In this document: positions 1-5,879 of the stretch, one piece after another
How positions within the stretch are numbered: position 1 is the first letter of the stretch
Layout of the letters: each line of letters starts with the position of its first letter
Assembly: GCA_947085305.1 (NCBI GenBank)
Contig: CAMTVV010000091.1
Coordinates: 1 to 6,561 of the forward strand
Reading direction: 5' to 3'
Length of the DNA: 6,561 nucleotides
DNA from: JAMCQB01 sp947085305
GTDB lineage: Bacteria; Nitrospirota; Thermodesulfovibrionia; Thermodesulfovibrionales; UBA9159
Made by a program: the position numbers and the translations under genes
The notes under the pieces: model-generated
The model's database searches: none
What the model was told of the DNA's origin: nothing
Seen by the model: the letters and a program-made list of their open reading frames with translations, nothing else

Positions 1-165
1 ACGGCCTACCTTGTGGTCTGCCTCAGATTTTTTTAAAGATTCTATAAATTCTTTTTTATAAAGGCCAACAGCATTACAGAATGCCTCGTAGTTATCCCTC
101 GTGATTTCAAATCTAACTTTCTTACTACTTACTTTTTTTAATTCAGCCGATAGTGTTTTTTGCAT
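1..165 (-). CDS. N-terminal part of a small hypothetical protein, possibly an antitoxin (partial)
   Basis: An open reading frame starts with ATG at 165 and runs without a stop to the left edge, giving 55 residues. The start is supported by an AAGGTG ribosome binding site at 171-176 about five bases upstream. The peptide begins MQKTLSAELKK, is rich in Lys and Glu, has a likely beta strand (VRFEITRDNYE) and then a predicted helix ending in Lys/Asp/His-rich residues (ESLKKSEADHKVGR). This resembles the short antitoxin-type proteins in which a helical segment is followed by a charged 'EGRV/GRV'-like tail, but the resemblance is general and the C-terminus is missing, so function is unproven. GC is about one third by my count, clearly lower than in mnmA or polA, consistent with recent acquisition. 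A toxin gene, if any, would be to the left of the window. Confidence 0.6.
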   Translation of the reverse strand, partial: MQKTLSAELKKVSSKKVRFEITRDNYEAFCNAVGLYKKEFIESLKKSEADHKVGR

Positions 166-182
166 TTTCACACCTTTATTTT

Positions 183-188
183 ATTATA
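183..188 (-). promoter_or_regulatory. Candidate -10 box for the left-edge gene
   Basis: On the minus strand a perfect TATAAT lies 17 bases before the ATG at 165, and would start transcription just before the AAGGTG ribosome binding site. No good -35 hexamer is seen at 16-18 bp spacing, and the whole region is AT-rich, so a chance match is quite possible. Confidence 0.25.
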
Positions 189-243
189 CAAATTTTTTCT
201 ATACATAGCGACCTAAATTGTGCCGTATACATCGCAGGGTTCC

Positions 244-303
244 GTCATGCCGGCTTGTCCGGCATCCTTCTTTCAGGAAAGATTCCCGACAAGCGGGAAT
301 GAC
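244..303. repeat. Triple-hairpin palindromic intergenic repeat
   Basis: Two 23-nt arms (244-266 and 281-303) form an imperfect inverted repeat, beginning GTCATGCC and ending GGAATGAC. Each arm also folds on itself: 247-253 pairs with 259-265 (7 bp, loop CTTGT) and 282-288 pairs with 294-300 (7 bp, loop ACAAG). The two loops are complementary to each other, as expected if the element can switch between one long stem and two small ones. Between the arms, CTTTC (270-274) pairs with GAAAG (277-281) as a third small hairpin. The element lies just past the mnmA stop codon, between mnmA and the left-edge gene. It looks like the dispersed small palindromic repeats found in many environmental bacterial genomes; it could act as a transcript 3' end structure or be a non-autonomous mobile element. 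Copy number cannot be seen from one window. Confidence 0.8.
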
Positions 304-334
304 AAATAATGCGACAATTATTATGACGTTATGT

Positions 335-1528
335 TTAAATGATTATTCCTCCGCCTATAACCATATCTCCCTCATAAAAAACCGCGCTCTGTCCGGGCGC
401 AGGAGCCCATTGCGGCTCGTCATAAGAAACGCGCACCCTTCCGTCATGCATCAGAGAAAGGGTTGCAGGTTCGTCCTTCATCATGGAGCGGACTTTGACG
501 GAAGCCCGGAAGTGAGGAAGCCCCAGTCCCCCCTTTCCCCCTGAGATAACGCCCACGCCTTCGGCACCCCCTCTTAAGCTAAGAGGGGGATAGGGGGAGT
601 TATGATTCCATAGGGGGGAATGAGTGGGGTTAAGCCAATTCACATCCTCAACCAAAAAGTCTTTCTTCTTCGCCGCATCCCTGGGTCCCACATACACCGT
701 ATTGCTGCCGGTATCGATTTTCACCACATAGAGGGGCTCCGGCGAAGAGATGCCGAGGCCCTTCCGCTGTCCGATGGTGTATGAGTGGATGCCCTTATGG
801 GCGCCCATGGCCTTTCTGCTCTCGATATGAATGATGGGGCCGGAACCCCGCTCTTCAGGCAGGAGCTTGTCAATAAATCTGCAGTAGTTCTTATCCTCGA
901 TAAAACATATCTCCTGGCTCTCGGGTCTCTTTGCCGCAGGGAGGTCCAGCCTCCGCGCAATCTCCCTGACCTCGTCCTTTCTCTTTTCTCCGAGGGGCAG
1001 AATGAGACGGCTCAGCTCTTCCGGTCTCAGGACATAGAGCACATAGGACTGGTCCTTTTTCGGATCAATGCCCTTTTTCAAAATCGTAGGGGCGAACCCA
1101 TGTGTTCGCCCTTCATTAGGGCAGACACACAGGTCTGCCCCTACGATCCTCGCATAATGTCCCGTGGCTATGAATCCGGCGTTTTTTTCATCAGCAAATT
1201 TCAGGAGATAAGGGAATTTTATGTGCCGGTTGCAAAGGATGCAGGGATTTGGCGTCATCCCCTTTGCATATGCATCAATGAAAGGCTCAATTACCCTGGA
1301 CATGAATTCCTCTCTCAGATCCATTGCGGCATGGGGAATGCCGATGCGGTCCGCGGTCCTTCTTGCGTCGTTGATGGATTCCATGGAGCAGCAGCCGGAG
1401 AAGGTATTCCTGAGTCTCGCCTCATACAGAATAAAACTCAGCCCCTCGACCTCATAGCCCTGCTCCTTGAGAAGGTGCGCGGTTACCGAAGAGTCAACCC
1501 CGCCGCTCATGCCCACAAGCGCCTTCAT
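335..1528 (-). CDS. mnmA: tRNA-specific 2-thiouridylase MnmA with two in-frame palindromic-element insertions
   Basis: MnmA makes the 2-thiouridine of U34 in the anticodons of tRNA Lys, Glu and Gln, using ATP to adenylate the base and a relayed persulfide sulfur; it is cytoplasmic. The 397-residue protein starts MKALVGMSGGVDSS, with the PP-loop ATPase motif SGGVDS at residues 8-13. The nucleophilic cysteine is expected at C99 in the NPCILCN motif (C96 is nearby) and the partner cysteine at C208 in ESQEICFI. KKDQSYVLY (157-165) and HSYTIGQRKGLGI (248-260) are further family signatures. The C-terminal barrel runs from about 340 to the end. Usual length is about 345-370; the excess comes from two foreign stretches, residues about 128-149 after GHYARI and about 301-339 before FRASVKVRS, both encoded by palindromic repeats. 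No frame is broken and all core motifs remain, so activity is likely. No Shine-Dalgarno sequence is visible. Identification is firm. Confidence 0.96.
   Translation of the reverse strand: MKALVGMSGGVDSSVTAHLLKEQGYEVEGLSFILYEARLRNTFSGCCSMESINDARRTADRIGIPHAAMDLREEFMSRVIEPFIDAYAKGMTPNPCILCNRHIKFPYLLKFADEKNAGFIATGHYARIVGADLCVCPNEGRTHGFAPTILKKGIDPKKDQSYVLYVLRPEELSRLILPLGEKRKDEVREIARRLDLPAAKRPESQEICFIEDKNYCRFIDKLLPEERGSGPIIHIESRKAMGAHKGIHSYTIGQRKGLGISSPEPLYVVKIDTGSNTVYVGPRDAAKKKDFLVEDVNWLNPTHSPLWNHNSPYPPLSLRGGAEGVGVISGGKGGLGLPHFRASVKVRSMMKDEPATLSLMHDGRVRVSYDEPQWAPAPGQSAVFYEGDMVIGGGIII
521..629. repeat. Nested palindromic element inside mnmA (residues about 300-336)
   Basis: A perfect 10-bp stem (567-576 with 580-589, loop AGC) sits at the centre. 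Around it 546-554 pairs with 595-603 with one mismatch, and outside that C-runs at 521-525 and 528-533 face G-runs at 613-618 and 625-629. The element is strongly strand-asymmetric in C and G. On the mnmA strand it is translated as a Gly/Pro/Ser-rich stretch that includes NSPYPPLSLRGG, with no counterpart in usual MnmA proteins. It falls between the middle domain and the C-terminal barrel, a place that can tolerate extra length. The outer edges are approximate. Confidence 0.75.
1083..1147. repeat. Cloverleaf-like palindromic element inside mnmA (residues about 128-149)
   Basis: Perfect 11-bp outer arms (1083-1093 ATCGTAGGGGC and 1137-1147 GCCCCTACGAT) enclose two perfect 8-bp hairpins: 1090-1097 with 1104-1111 (6-nt loop) and 1119-1126 with 1133-1140 (6-nt loop). 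The outer arms partly overlap the hairpin stems, so two alternative folds are possible. On the mnmA strand it is translated through in frame as a segment containing ADLCVCPNEGRTHGFAPT, lying right after the conserved GHYARI and before LKKGIDPKKDQSY, where MnmA normally has a short surface loop. No clear target-site duplication is visible at the edges. Confidence 0.85.
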
Positions 1529-1535
1529 GTATTTT

Positions 1536-1541
1536 ATTATA
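1536..1541 (-). promoter_or_regulatory. Candidate -10 box of mnmA, near-leaderless
   Basis: On the minus strand a perfect TATAAT ends seven bases before the mnmA ATG, which would place the transcription start at or next to the A of the start codon. No Shine-Dalgarno sequence lies between. No recognisable -35 is found at standard spacing. The surrounding TTATTATAATAA is self-complementary, so the same bases also give a TATAAT on the plus strand. Confidence 0.4.
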
Positions 1542-1551
1542 ATAACAGAAG

Positions 1552-1560
1552 TGTTATACT
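1552..1560 (+). promoter_or_regulatory. Candidate extended -10 box of the oxidoreductase gene, near-leaderless
   Basis: TGTTATACT matches the extended -10 pattern TGnTATAAT except for one base. It ends seven bases before the ATG at 1568, so the predicted transcript would begin at or very near the start codon. There is no good -35, which extended -10 promoters can do without, and no Shine-Dalgarno sequence at normal spacing. Confidence 0.4.
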
Positions 1561-1567
1561 ATGCATT

Positions 1568-2686
1568 ATGTCAGGATTTGAATCATCATTGCCTCAACTT
1601 ACCATTAAAGGGAAGAAAATAAGGATTCCCATTATACAGGGCGGGATGGGCGTCGGGGTATCCCTCTACCCCCTTGCAAGCGCTGTGGCAAAGGAAGGCG
1701 GCATAGGTATTGTATCCAGCGCCTGCCTTGACAGACTCGTCTCAAAAAGGACCGGTAAGAAATTAACGACCTATGAGGCCACATATGATGAAGTCTCACT
1801 TTCAAAGGCTGCCGGGGGCTATGCAGGCATAAACATAATGGTTGCCCTTGTCAGGGACTATGAAAGTTCCGTGAGGGGAGCCATTGATGCAGGAGCAGAC
1901 GTTATTATCTCAGGGGCAGGGCTGCCGCTCGGCCTGCCCGCGATTCAACCTCCCAGGGATACGGCGCTTATACCCATCGTATCATCAGCAAGAGCGCTGG
2001 AGCTTATCTGCAAAAAATGGGAGAAACTAGGATACCGTCCTGATGCCACGGTGCTTGAAGGCCCGCTTGCAGGCGGCCATCTTGGCTTCAAGATCGACTC
2101 CATAGACCTTGAATCCAACACCCTTGAGCGCCTTTTACCGCCGGTCAAGGACATGGCAATAAAATACGGGGACTTCCCTGTTATCGTTGCCGGGGGGATA
2201 TATACTCACGATGATATTGTGCGATTTTTGAAAATGGGTGCCGACGGCGTTCAGATGGGGACGAGGTTTCTTGCAACAGAGGAAAGCAGCGCTTCACCGT
2301 TATATAAGCAGGCGGTCATCGAGGCGACAGAGGAAGATATCATTGTTGCGCATAAGCCCGGTTCTCCCTGCGGTTTGCCGTTCAGGATAGTCAAACAGTC
2401 TCCCATGTATCTCTCTGCCCTCAAGAGGCTGAGAGAACCAAAATGCGACAAGGGATATGTACTCCTGAAAGACGCTGAAGGCAAATTTTCACGGTGCCCT
2501 GCAAAGGAGAGTAATGAAACCGCCTTCTGCATCTGCAACGGGCTCCTCAGTTCCGCCGGTTATAATCCGGAGCAGGAGGAACCACTCTATACCGTGGGCA
2601 CCAACGCTTACCGGGTGGACCGGATCGTCCCTGTCAAAGCCCTCATGGATGAACTTGCAGGGAAAGCGGCGCTGTGCCTGCCATAA
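1568..2686 (+). CDS. FMN-dependent nitronate monooxygenase / enoyl-ACP reductase II (FabK)-like oxidoreductase
   Basis: A 372-residue TIM-barrel flavoprotein of the nitronate monooxygenase (2-nitropropane dioxygenase) superfamily, which also contains FabK. The start at 1568 places the family's typical opening (IKGKKIRIPIIQGGMGVGVS, residues 13-32) close to the N-terminus; an open frame extends far upstream but only as antisense of mnmA. Visible motifs are QGGMGVG (24-30), GGIGIVS (44-50), VLEGPLAGGHLGF (162-174) with the likely active-site His171, and the FMN phosphate-binding VAGGI (207-211) and MGTRF (230-234). The C-terminal 100 residues contain Cys268, 293, 310, 321 and 323, the last four spaced as a possible metal site. 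The substrate cannot be told from sequence: nitronate detoxification, enoyl-ACP reduction and other reactions are all possible. It runs in the same direction as polA 50 bp downstream and diverges from mnmA. Confidence 0.88.
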   Translation: MSGFESSLPQLTIKGKKIRIPIIQGGMGVGVSLYPLASAVAKEGGIGIVSSACLDRLVSKRTGKKLTTYEATYDEVSLSKAAGGYAGINIMVALVRDYESSVRGAIDAGADVIISGAGLPLGLPAIQPPRDTALIPIVSSARALELICKKWEKLGYRPDATVLEGPLAGGHLGFKIDSIDLESNTLERLLPPVKDMAIKYGDFPVIVAGGIYTHDDIVRFLKMGADGVQMGTRFLATEESSASPLYKQAVIEATEEDIIVAHKPGSPCGLPFRIVKQSPMYLSALKRLREPKCDKGYVLLKDAEGKFSRCPAKESNETAFCICNGLLSSAGYNPEQEEPLYTVGTNAYRVDRIVPVKALMDELAGKAALCLP

Positions 2687-2725
2687 CCCTGTTCTTTACC
2701 CGTAGCCTGCCCTGCTGATTTAAGG

Positions 2726-2731
2726 TATAAT
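2726..2731 (+). promoter_or_regulatory. Candidate -10 box of polA, near-leaderless
   Basis: A perfect TATAAT lies five bases before the polA ATG at 2737, so a transcript from it would start at or just inside the start codon. A weak AAGG (2722-2725) lies 11 bases before the ATG, too far to be a convincing ribosome binding site. No clear -35 is seen. polA may also be read through from the upstream oxidoreductase gene. Confidence 0.4.
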
Positions 2732-2736
2732 CTCCC

Positions 2737-5379
2737 ATGAACCTCTATCTCATTGACGGAAATTCCTACGTCTACCGGGCCTTTTACGCTATAAAGGGAC
2801 TCACGAACTCCAAGGGTTTTCCCACAAATGCCATTTACGGCTTCACCAACATGCTCCTTAAAATAATACGGGAGAAAAAACCTGACGGCATCGTCGTCTC
2901 CTTCGATTCCCCTGCCCCCACCGAAAGGCACAGAATGTTTGAGGCATACAAGGTGCAAAGACCTGAGACACCCGGAGAGCTGGCGCAGCAGCTTCCCCAT
3001 ATCAGGAAGATGATCGCCGCCTTCAATATAAAGATCTTCGAGGCGCCGGGGTATGAAGCTGATGATCTGCTCTGCACCATCGCAAAAAAGGCTGAAAATG
3101 AGGGAGCGAACGTCTTCATTGTGACCAGCGACAAAGACATGCTTCAGATCGTGGATCAAAGGATAAAAATCTATGACCCTGTGAAAGACAGGGTGCTCGA
3201 TGAGGAATACGTAAAGGAGAAATTCGGCGTCGGTCCTGAGAGGGTGACCGAGTTTATGGCCCTCACCGGAGATGCCGTTGACAACATCCCCGGAGTGAAG
3301 GGGATAGGAGAAAAGACGGCAAGGGAGCTGCTCCTGAGTTTCAGGGACCTGGAAGAACTCTTGAATCATCCGGAGAAGATAAAGAAGGAAAAGCTCAGGG
3401 CTCTCATTGCCGAAAACGCAGACATGGTCCGCTTGAGCAAACAGCTTGCGACCATCAACACCTCTGTGCCCCTCGATATTGACGTGAATGACTTTGCGGT
3501 CAGAGAGCCTGACTGGCCGGCATTGCTCACCCTCTTCCGCCGGTTCGAGTTCGGAAGCATGATGAAAATGATCCCTTCTGCGAAGAGTGAGAGACATTAC
3601 GAAACCATACTGTCAATAGAGAAATTCAAGAATCTCCTGTCATCCATGCAGGCTCCCTTTGCCTTTGACCTCGAGGCCACAGGGAGAGACCCCCTGCGGG
3701 ACAGCATTGTGGGCCTTGCCGTAAGCCGGGAAAGGGGCGGCGCTTACTACATGCCATTCAGCCATTCCTATCAAAATGCGCCGGAGCAGATGGATAAGAG
3801 AGAGGCCCTGAAAGCGGCGTCCGGGATATTTGAAAATGCCGATATACCGAAGATCGGGCATAACCTGAAATACGACCTCGAGCTGTTGAGACAGGAAGGG
3901 CTCGAGGTCAGGGGAAAATTATACGACACCATGATTGCTTCATATCTTCTCAATCCGAACAAACCCGACCACAGCCTCGGTGATGTTTCCTTCGAATATC
4001 TCTCGTACCGGAAAAGGACCTTTCAGGAGGTCCTCGGCAAGCGGAATTCATTCGCCGATGTTCCTGTTGAAGAGGCCGCAGCATATGCGGCTGAGGATGC
4101 GGCGCTGGCGCTGGAGTTAAAGGAGATCCTCTTTGAAAAGCTCAGGGAGCAGGGGCTTGAGAAGCTCTATTTCGATATTGAAATGCCCCTTATCCGCGTC
4201 CTTATGGAGGTTGAAGAGGCAGGGTTCAGGGTGGATGTAGAGAAACTCAATGACATGTCCAAAGAGCTTTCCCGGGAGATTGACTCCATACAGAGGAGGA
4301 TCTATTTCCTTGCGGGAGAGGAATTCAATATCAATTCACCGAAACAACTGAGCAAGGTCCTGTTTCACTCCCTCGGCTTGAAGCCCGGGAAAAAGACAAA
4401 GACCGGATATTCCACTGAAGTGAGCGTGCTGGAGGAACTGGCCGCAACCCATGAACTTCCCAGGGAGATACTGGATTACCGGAGCCTGAGCAAGCTGAAA
4501 TCCACTTATACCGATGTGTTGCCGAATCTCATCCATCCCGTTACCGGGCGCATACACACTTCATTTAACCAGACGGTCACTGCAACCGGCAGACTGAGCA
4601 GCAGCGAGCCCAATCTCCAGAATATCCCCATACGGGGCGAATGGGGGAGGCGCATAAGAGAGACCTTCATCGCTGAGGGCAATAACCTGATCCTCTCAGC
4701 CGATTACTCCCAGATCGAGCTGAGGATCCTTGCCCATCTCAGCGGAGATCATGGTCTCATAGATGCATTTACCGCCGGTGTGGATGTCCACACAAGAACC
4801 GCCTCTGACATATTCGGCGTAGACCTTGAAAAGGTCACCCCGGAAATGCGGCGTGTCGCAAAAACCGTGAACTTCGGGATTATATACGGCATCTCGCCCT
4901 TCGGCCTCTCCGGGGCATTGAATATCACCCCGGCCGAGGCAAAAAAGTACATTGACGGATACTTCGAACAGCATCCTGGGATAAAGGGCTATATAGAACA
5001 GATACTCGGGGCTGCCCGGGAGCAGGGGTGCGTCACTACCATATTCGGCAGGAAGAGGAGCATACCGGAGCTGAAGAGTCAGAATGCAAATACCAGGGCA
5101 CTGGGTGAAAGACTCGCCATTAACTCACCCATTCAGGGCACGGCTGCCGATATCATAAAGATTGCGATGATACGCATAAGAGACGCTTTCCATGCCGAAG
5201 GAATGAAAGGGAAAATGGTCCTTCAGGTGCACGATGAACTCGTGTTTGAACTGCCTGAGGATGAACTGGATGCAGCCGGAAGGATAATAAAAGAGAAGAT
5301 GGAAAATGTAGTCGCTTTATCTGTTCCCTTAAAAGTCGAAATGGGTTACGGAAGAAACTGGGCCGGGGCCCATGGATAG
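2737..5379 (+). CDS. polA: DNA polymerase I with 5'-3' and 3'-5' exonuclease domains
   Basis: An 880-residue family A polymerase that fills gaps in repair and removes RNA primers from Okazaki fragments. Residues 1 to about 275 are the 5'-3' exonuclease/flap endonuclease: IDGNS with D7, EADD at 107-110, TSDKD at 130-134 and GDAVDNIPGV at 178-187. Residues about 290-470 are the proofreading domain, with its acidic residues kept: D311 and E313 in DLEAT, D380 in HNLKYD, and Y450 and D454 in YAAEDA. Many bacterial Pol I proteins have lost these, so proofreading is predicted to be active here. Residues about 480-880 are the polymerase: TATGRLSSSEPNLQNIP (615-631), motif A DYSQIELR with D656 and E661, motif B with R705, K709, F713 and Y717, and motif C VHDE with D833 and E834. 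F713 rather than Tyr at the sugar-selecting position is the E. coli-like state. The length is normal and no inserts are seen. Confidence 0.98.
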   Translation: MNLYLIDGNSYVYRAFYAIKGLTNSKGFPTNAIYGFTNMLLKIIREKKPDGIVVSFDSPAPTERHRMFEAYKVQRPETPGELAQQLPHIRKMIAAFNIKIFEAPGYEADDLLCTIAKKAENEGANVFIVTSDKDMLQIVDQRIKIYDPVKDRVLDEEYVKEKFGVGPERVTEFMALTGDAVDNIPGVKGIGEKTARELLLSFRDLEELLNHPEKIKKEKLRALIAENADMVRLSKQLATINTSVPLDIDVNDFAVREPDWPALLTLFRRFEFGSMMKMIPSAKSERHYETILSIEKFKNLLSSMQAPFAFDLEATGRDPLRDSIVGLAVSRERGGAYYMPFSHSYQNAPEQMDKREALKAASGIFENADIPKIGHNLKYDLELLRQEGLEVRGKLYDTMIASYLLNPNKPDHSLGDVSFEYLSYRKRTFQEVLGKRNSFADVPVEEAAAYAAEDAALALELKEILFEKLREQGLEKLYFDIEMPLIRVLMEVEEAGFRVDVEKLNDMSKELSREIDSIQRRIYFLAGEEFNINSPKQLSKVLFHSLGLKPGKKTKTGYSTEVSVLEELAATHELPREILDYRSLSKLKSTYTDVLPNLIHPVTGRIHTSFNQTVTATGRLSSSEPNLQNIPIRGEWGRRIRETFIAEGNNLILSADYSQIELRILAHLSGDHGLIDAFTAGVDVHTRTASDIFGVDLEKVTPEMRRVAKTVNFGIIYGISPFGLSGALNITPAEAKKYIDGYFEQHPGIKGYIEQILGAAREQGCVTTIFGRKRSIPELKSQNANTRALGERLAINSPIQGTAADIIKIAMIRIRDAFHAEGMKGKMVLQVHDELVFELPEDELDAAGRIIKEKMENVVALSVPLKVEMGYGRNWAGAHG

Positions 5380-5385
5380 CTCTTT

Positions 5386-5404
5386 AGTCCGAGACCTCGG
5401 GACT
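5386..5404. terminator. Weak hairpin between convergent polA and gspG
   Basis: AGTCC (5386-5390) pairs with GGACT (5400-5404) and GA with TC inside it, with one bulged G, in the 26-bp gap between the two convergent stop codons. Neither strand has a solid T-run after the stem, so it is a poor intrinsic terminator, though its location suits a shared bidirectional one. Confidence 0.25.
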
Positions 5405-5405
5405 T

Positions 5406-5831
5406 CTATTCCCAGCTCGTGACGTCCTTGTCTTCTTTCTCTCCGCCGGGAGCGCCGTCTCGGCCATAGGAAAAGAGGTCATAATCGCCGTGAGACCCGG
5501 GTGATTGATATTGGTACTGCCTGCCCCACGGGTCGAGGAGCTGCTTTCTCTTGGCATACGGTCCGTTCCACTTCTCCTGTCCGGGGTTTTCCACAAGGGC
5601 ATTCAAGCCTTCCTGCGTAGTGGGATAGCGATCTATGGACAGCCTGAACATGTCCAATGCCTGGCCGAGAAGCTCGATCTGAGCCTTTGCCGCGTCCTGC
5701 TTGGCCTTGCCGAGCTGCGGAAAAAGCTTGGGCCCCACAAGGGCGGCAAGGAGTCCTATAATGACCATGACCACGAGGAGTTCCACCAGGGTAAATCCCC
5801 TCTTGTCCGCTATGCGCACTCTTCTCTGCAT
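5406..5831 (-). CDS. gspG: Type II secretion system major pseudopilin GspG-like protein
   Basis: A 141-residue prepilin-like protein. The leader MQRRVRIADKRG (1-12) ends in the prepilin peptidase site G/FTLVE, with Glu17 at position +5 of the mature protein, followed by the hydrophobic helix to about residue 33 (VVMVIIGLLAALVG). The rest is typical of GspG: ALDMFRLSIDRYPTTQEGL (59-77), LLDPWGRQYQY (98-108), and an acidic C-terminal loop D125 to D136 where the family binds calcium. GspG subunits assemble into the inner-membrane-anchored pseudopilus that drives secretion. The ATG at 5831 is preferred because GGAGAG at 5836-5841 lies four bases before it; an in-frame GTG at 5852 overlaps that site. 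No other gsp gene is adjacent, so this is an orphan copy and might instead serve a type IV pilus-like or unidentified assembly. Confidence 0.92.
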   Translation of the reverse strand: MQRRVRIADKRGFTLVELLVVMVIIGLLAALVGPKLFPQLGKAKQDAAKAQIELLGQALDMFRLSIDRYPTTQEGLNALVENPGQEKWNGPYAKRKQLLDPWGRQYQYQSPGSHGDYDLFSYGRDGAPGGEKEDKDVTSWE

Positions 5832-5835
5832 TGTT

Positions 5836-5841
5836 CTCTCC
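5836..5841 (-). promoter_or_regulatory. Ribosome binding site that sets the gspG start
   Basis: GGAGAG on the minus strand, four bases before the ATG at 5831, supports this start over the GTG at 5852, and gives a normal 12-residue prepilin leader. Confidence 0.8.
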
Positions 5842-5845
5842 TGTA

Positions 5846-5874
5846 TTGACACTATATTATTGTTTCTTTAAGCT
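5846..5874 (+). promoter_or_regulatory. Candidate promoter of the PPC-domain gene
   Basis: A perfect TTGACA -35 (5846-5851) is followed after 17 bp by TAAGCT (5869-5874), a poor -10 with only three of six matches. The predicted start near 5881 would leave a leader of about 30 nt with the GGAGG at 5902-5906. The -35 overlaps the -10 of the opposing gspG promoter. Confidence 0.35.
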
Positions 5875-5879
5875 AACAA
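5851..5879 (-). promoter_or_regulatory. Candidate sigma-70 promoter of gspG
   Basis: On the minus strand TTGTTA (5874-5879, four of six matches) is followed after exactly 17 bp by TATAGT (5851-5856, five of six matches). The start would be near 5844, just before the GGAGAG ribosome binding site. Confidence 0.5.

Noticed and set aside
244..303. CRISPR repeat or array
   Set aside because: There is one inverted-repeat unit, not a series of direct repeats with spacers.
305..322. AATAAT/ATTATT stem after the mnmA stop codon as a terminator
   Set aside because: Only six A/T pairs with a six-base loop and no following T-run; too weak to call.
218..544. Plus-strand open frame of 108 codons across the intergenic repeat and the end of mnmA
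   Set aside because: It reads through the palindromic repeat and then antisense to mnmA; no ribosome binding site and no family likeness.
521..1147. The internal repeats as signs that mnmA is a pseudogene
   Set aside because: Both elements keep the reading frame, contain no stop, and all PP-loop and cysteine motifs are present on either side.
785..1567. Long upstream extension of the oxidoreductase reading frame
   Set aside because: It is antisense to mnmA over nearly its full length; the family's N-terminal motif falls just after the ATG at 1568.
2608..3597. Minus-strand open frame of 329 codons opposite polA
   Set aside because: It lies wholly antisense to the exonuclease part of polA and the end of the oxidoreductase gene, with a composition typical of a shadow frame and no recognisable domain.
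4696..4974. Minus-strand open frames opposite the polymerase motifs
   Set aside because: Antisense of conserved polA motif A and B coding sequence; no start signal or domain.
5505..5849. Plus-strand open frame opposite gspG
   Set aside because: Antisense to a clear GspG protein; no ribosome binding site.
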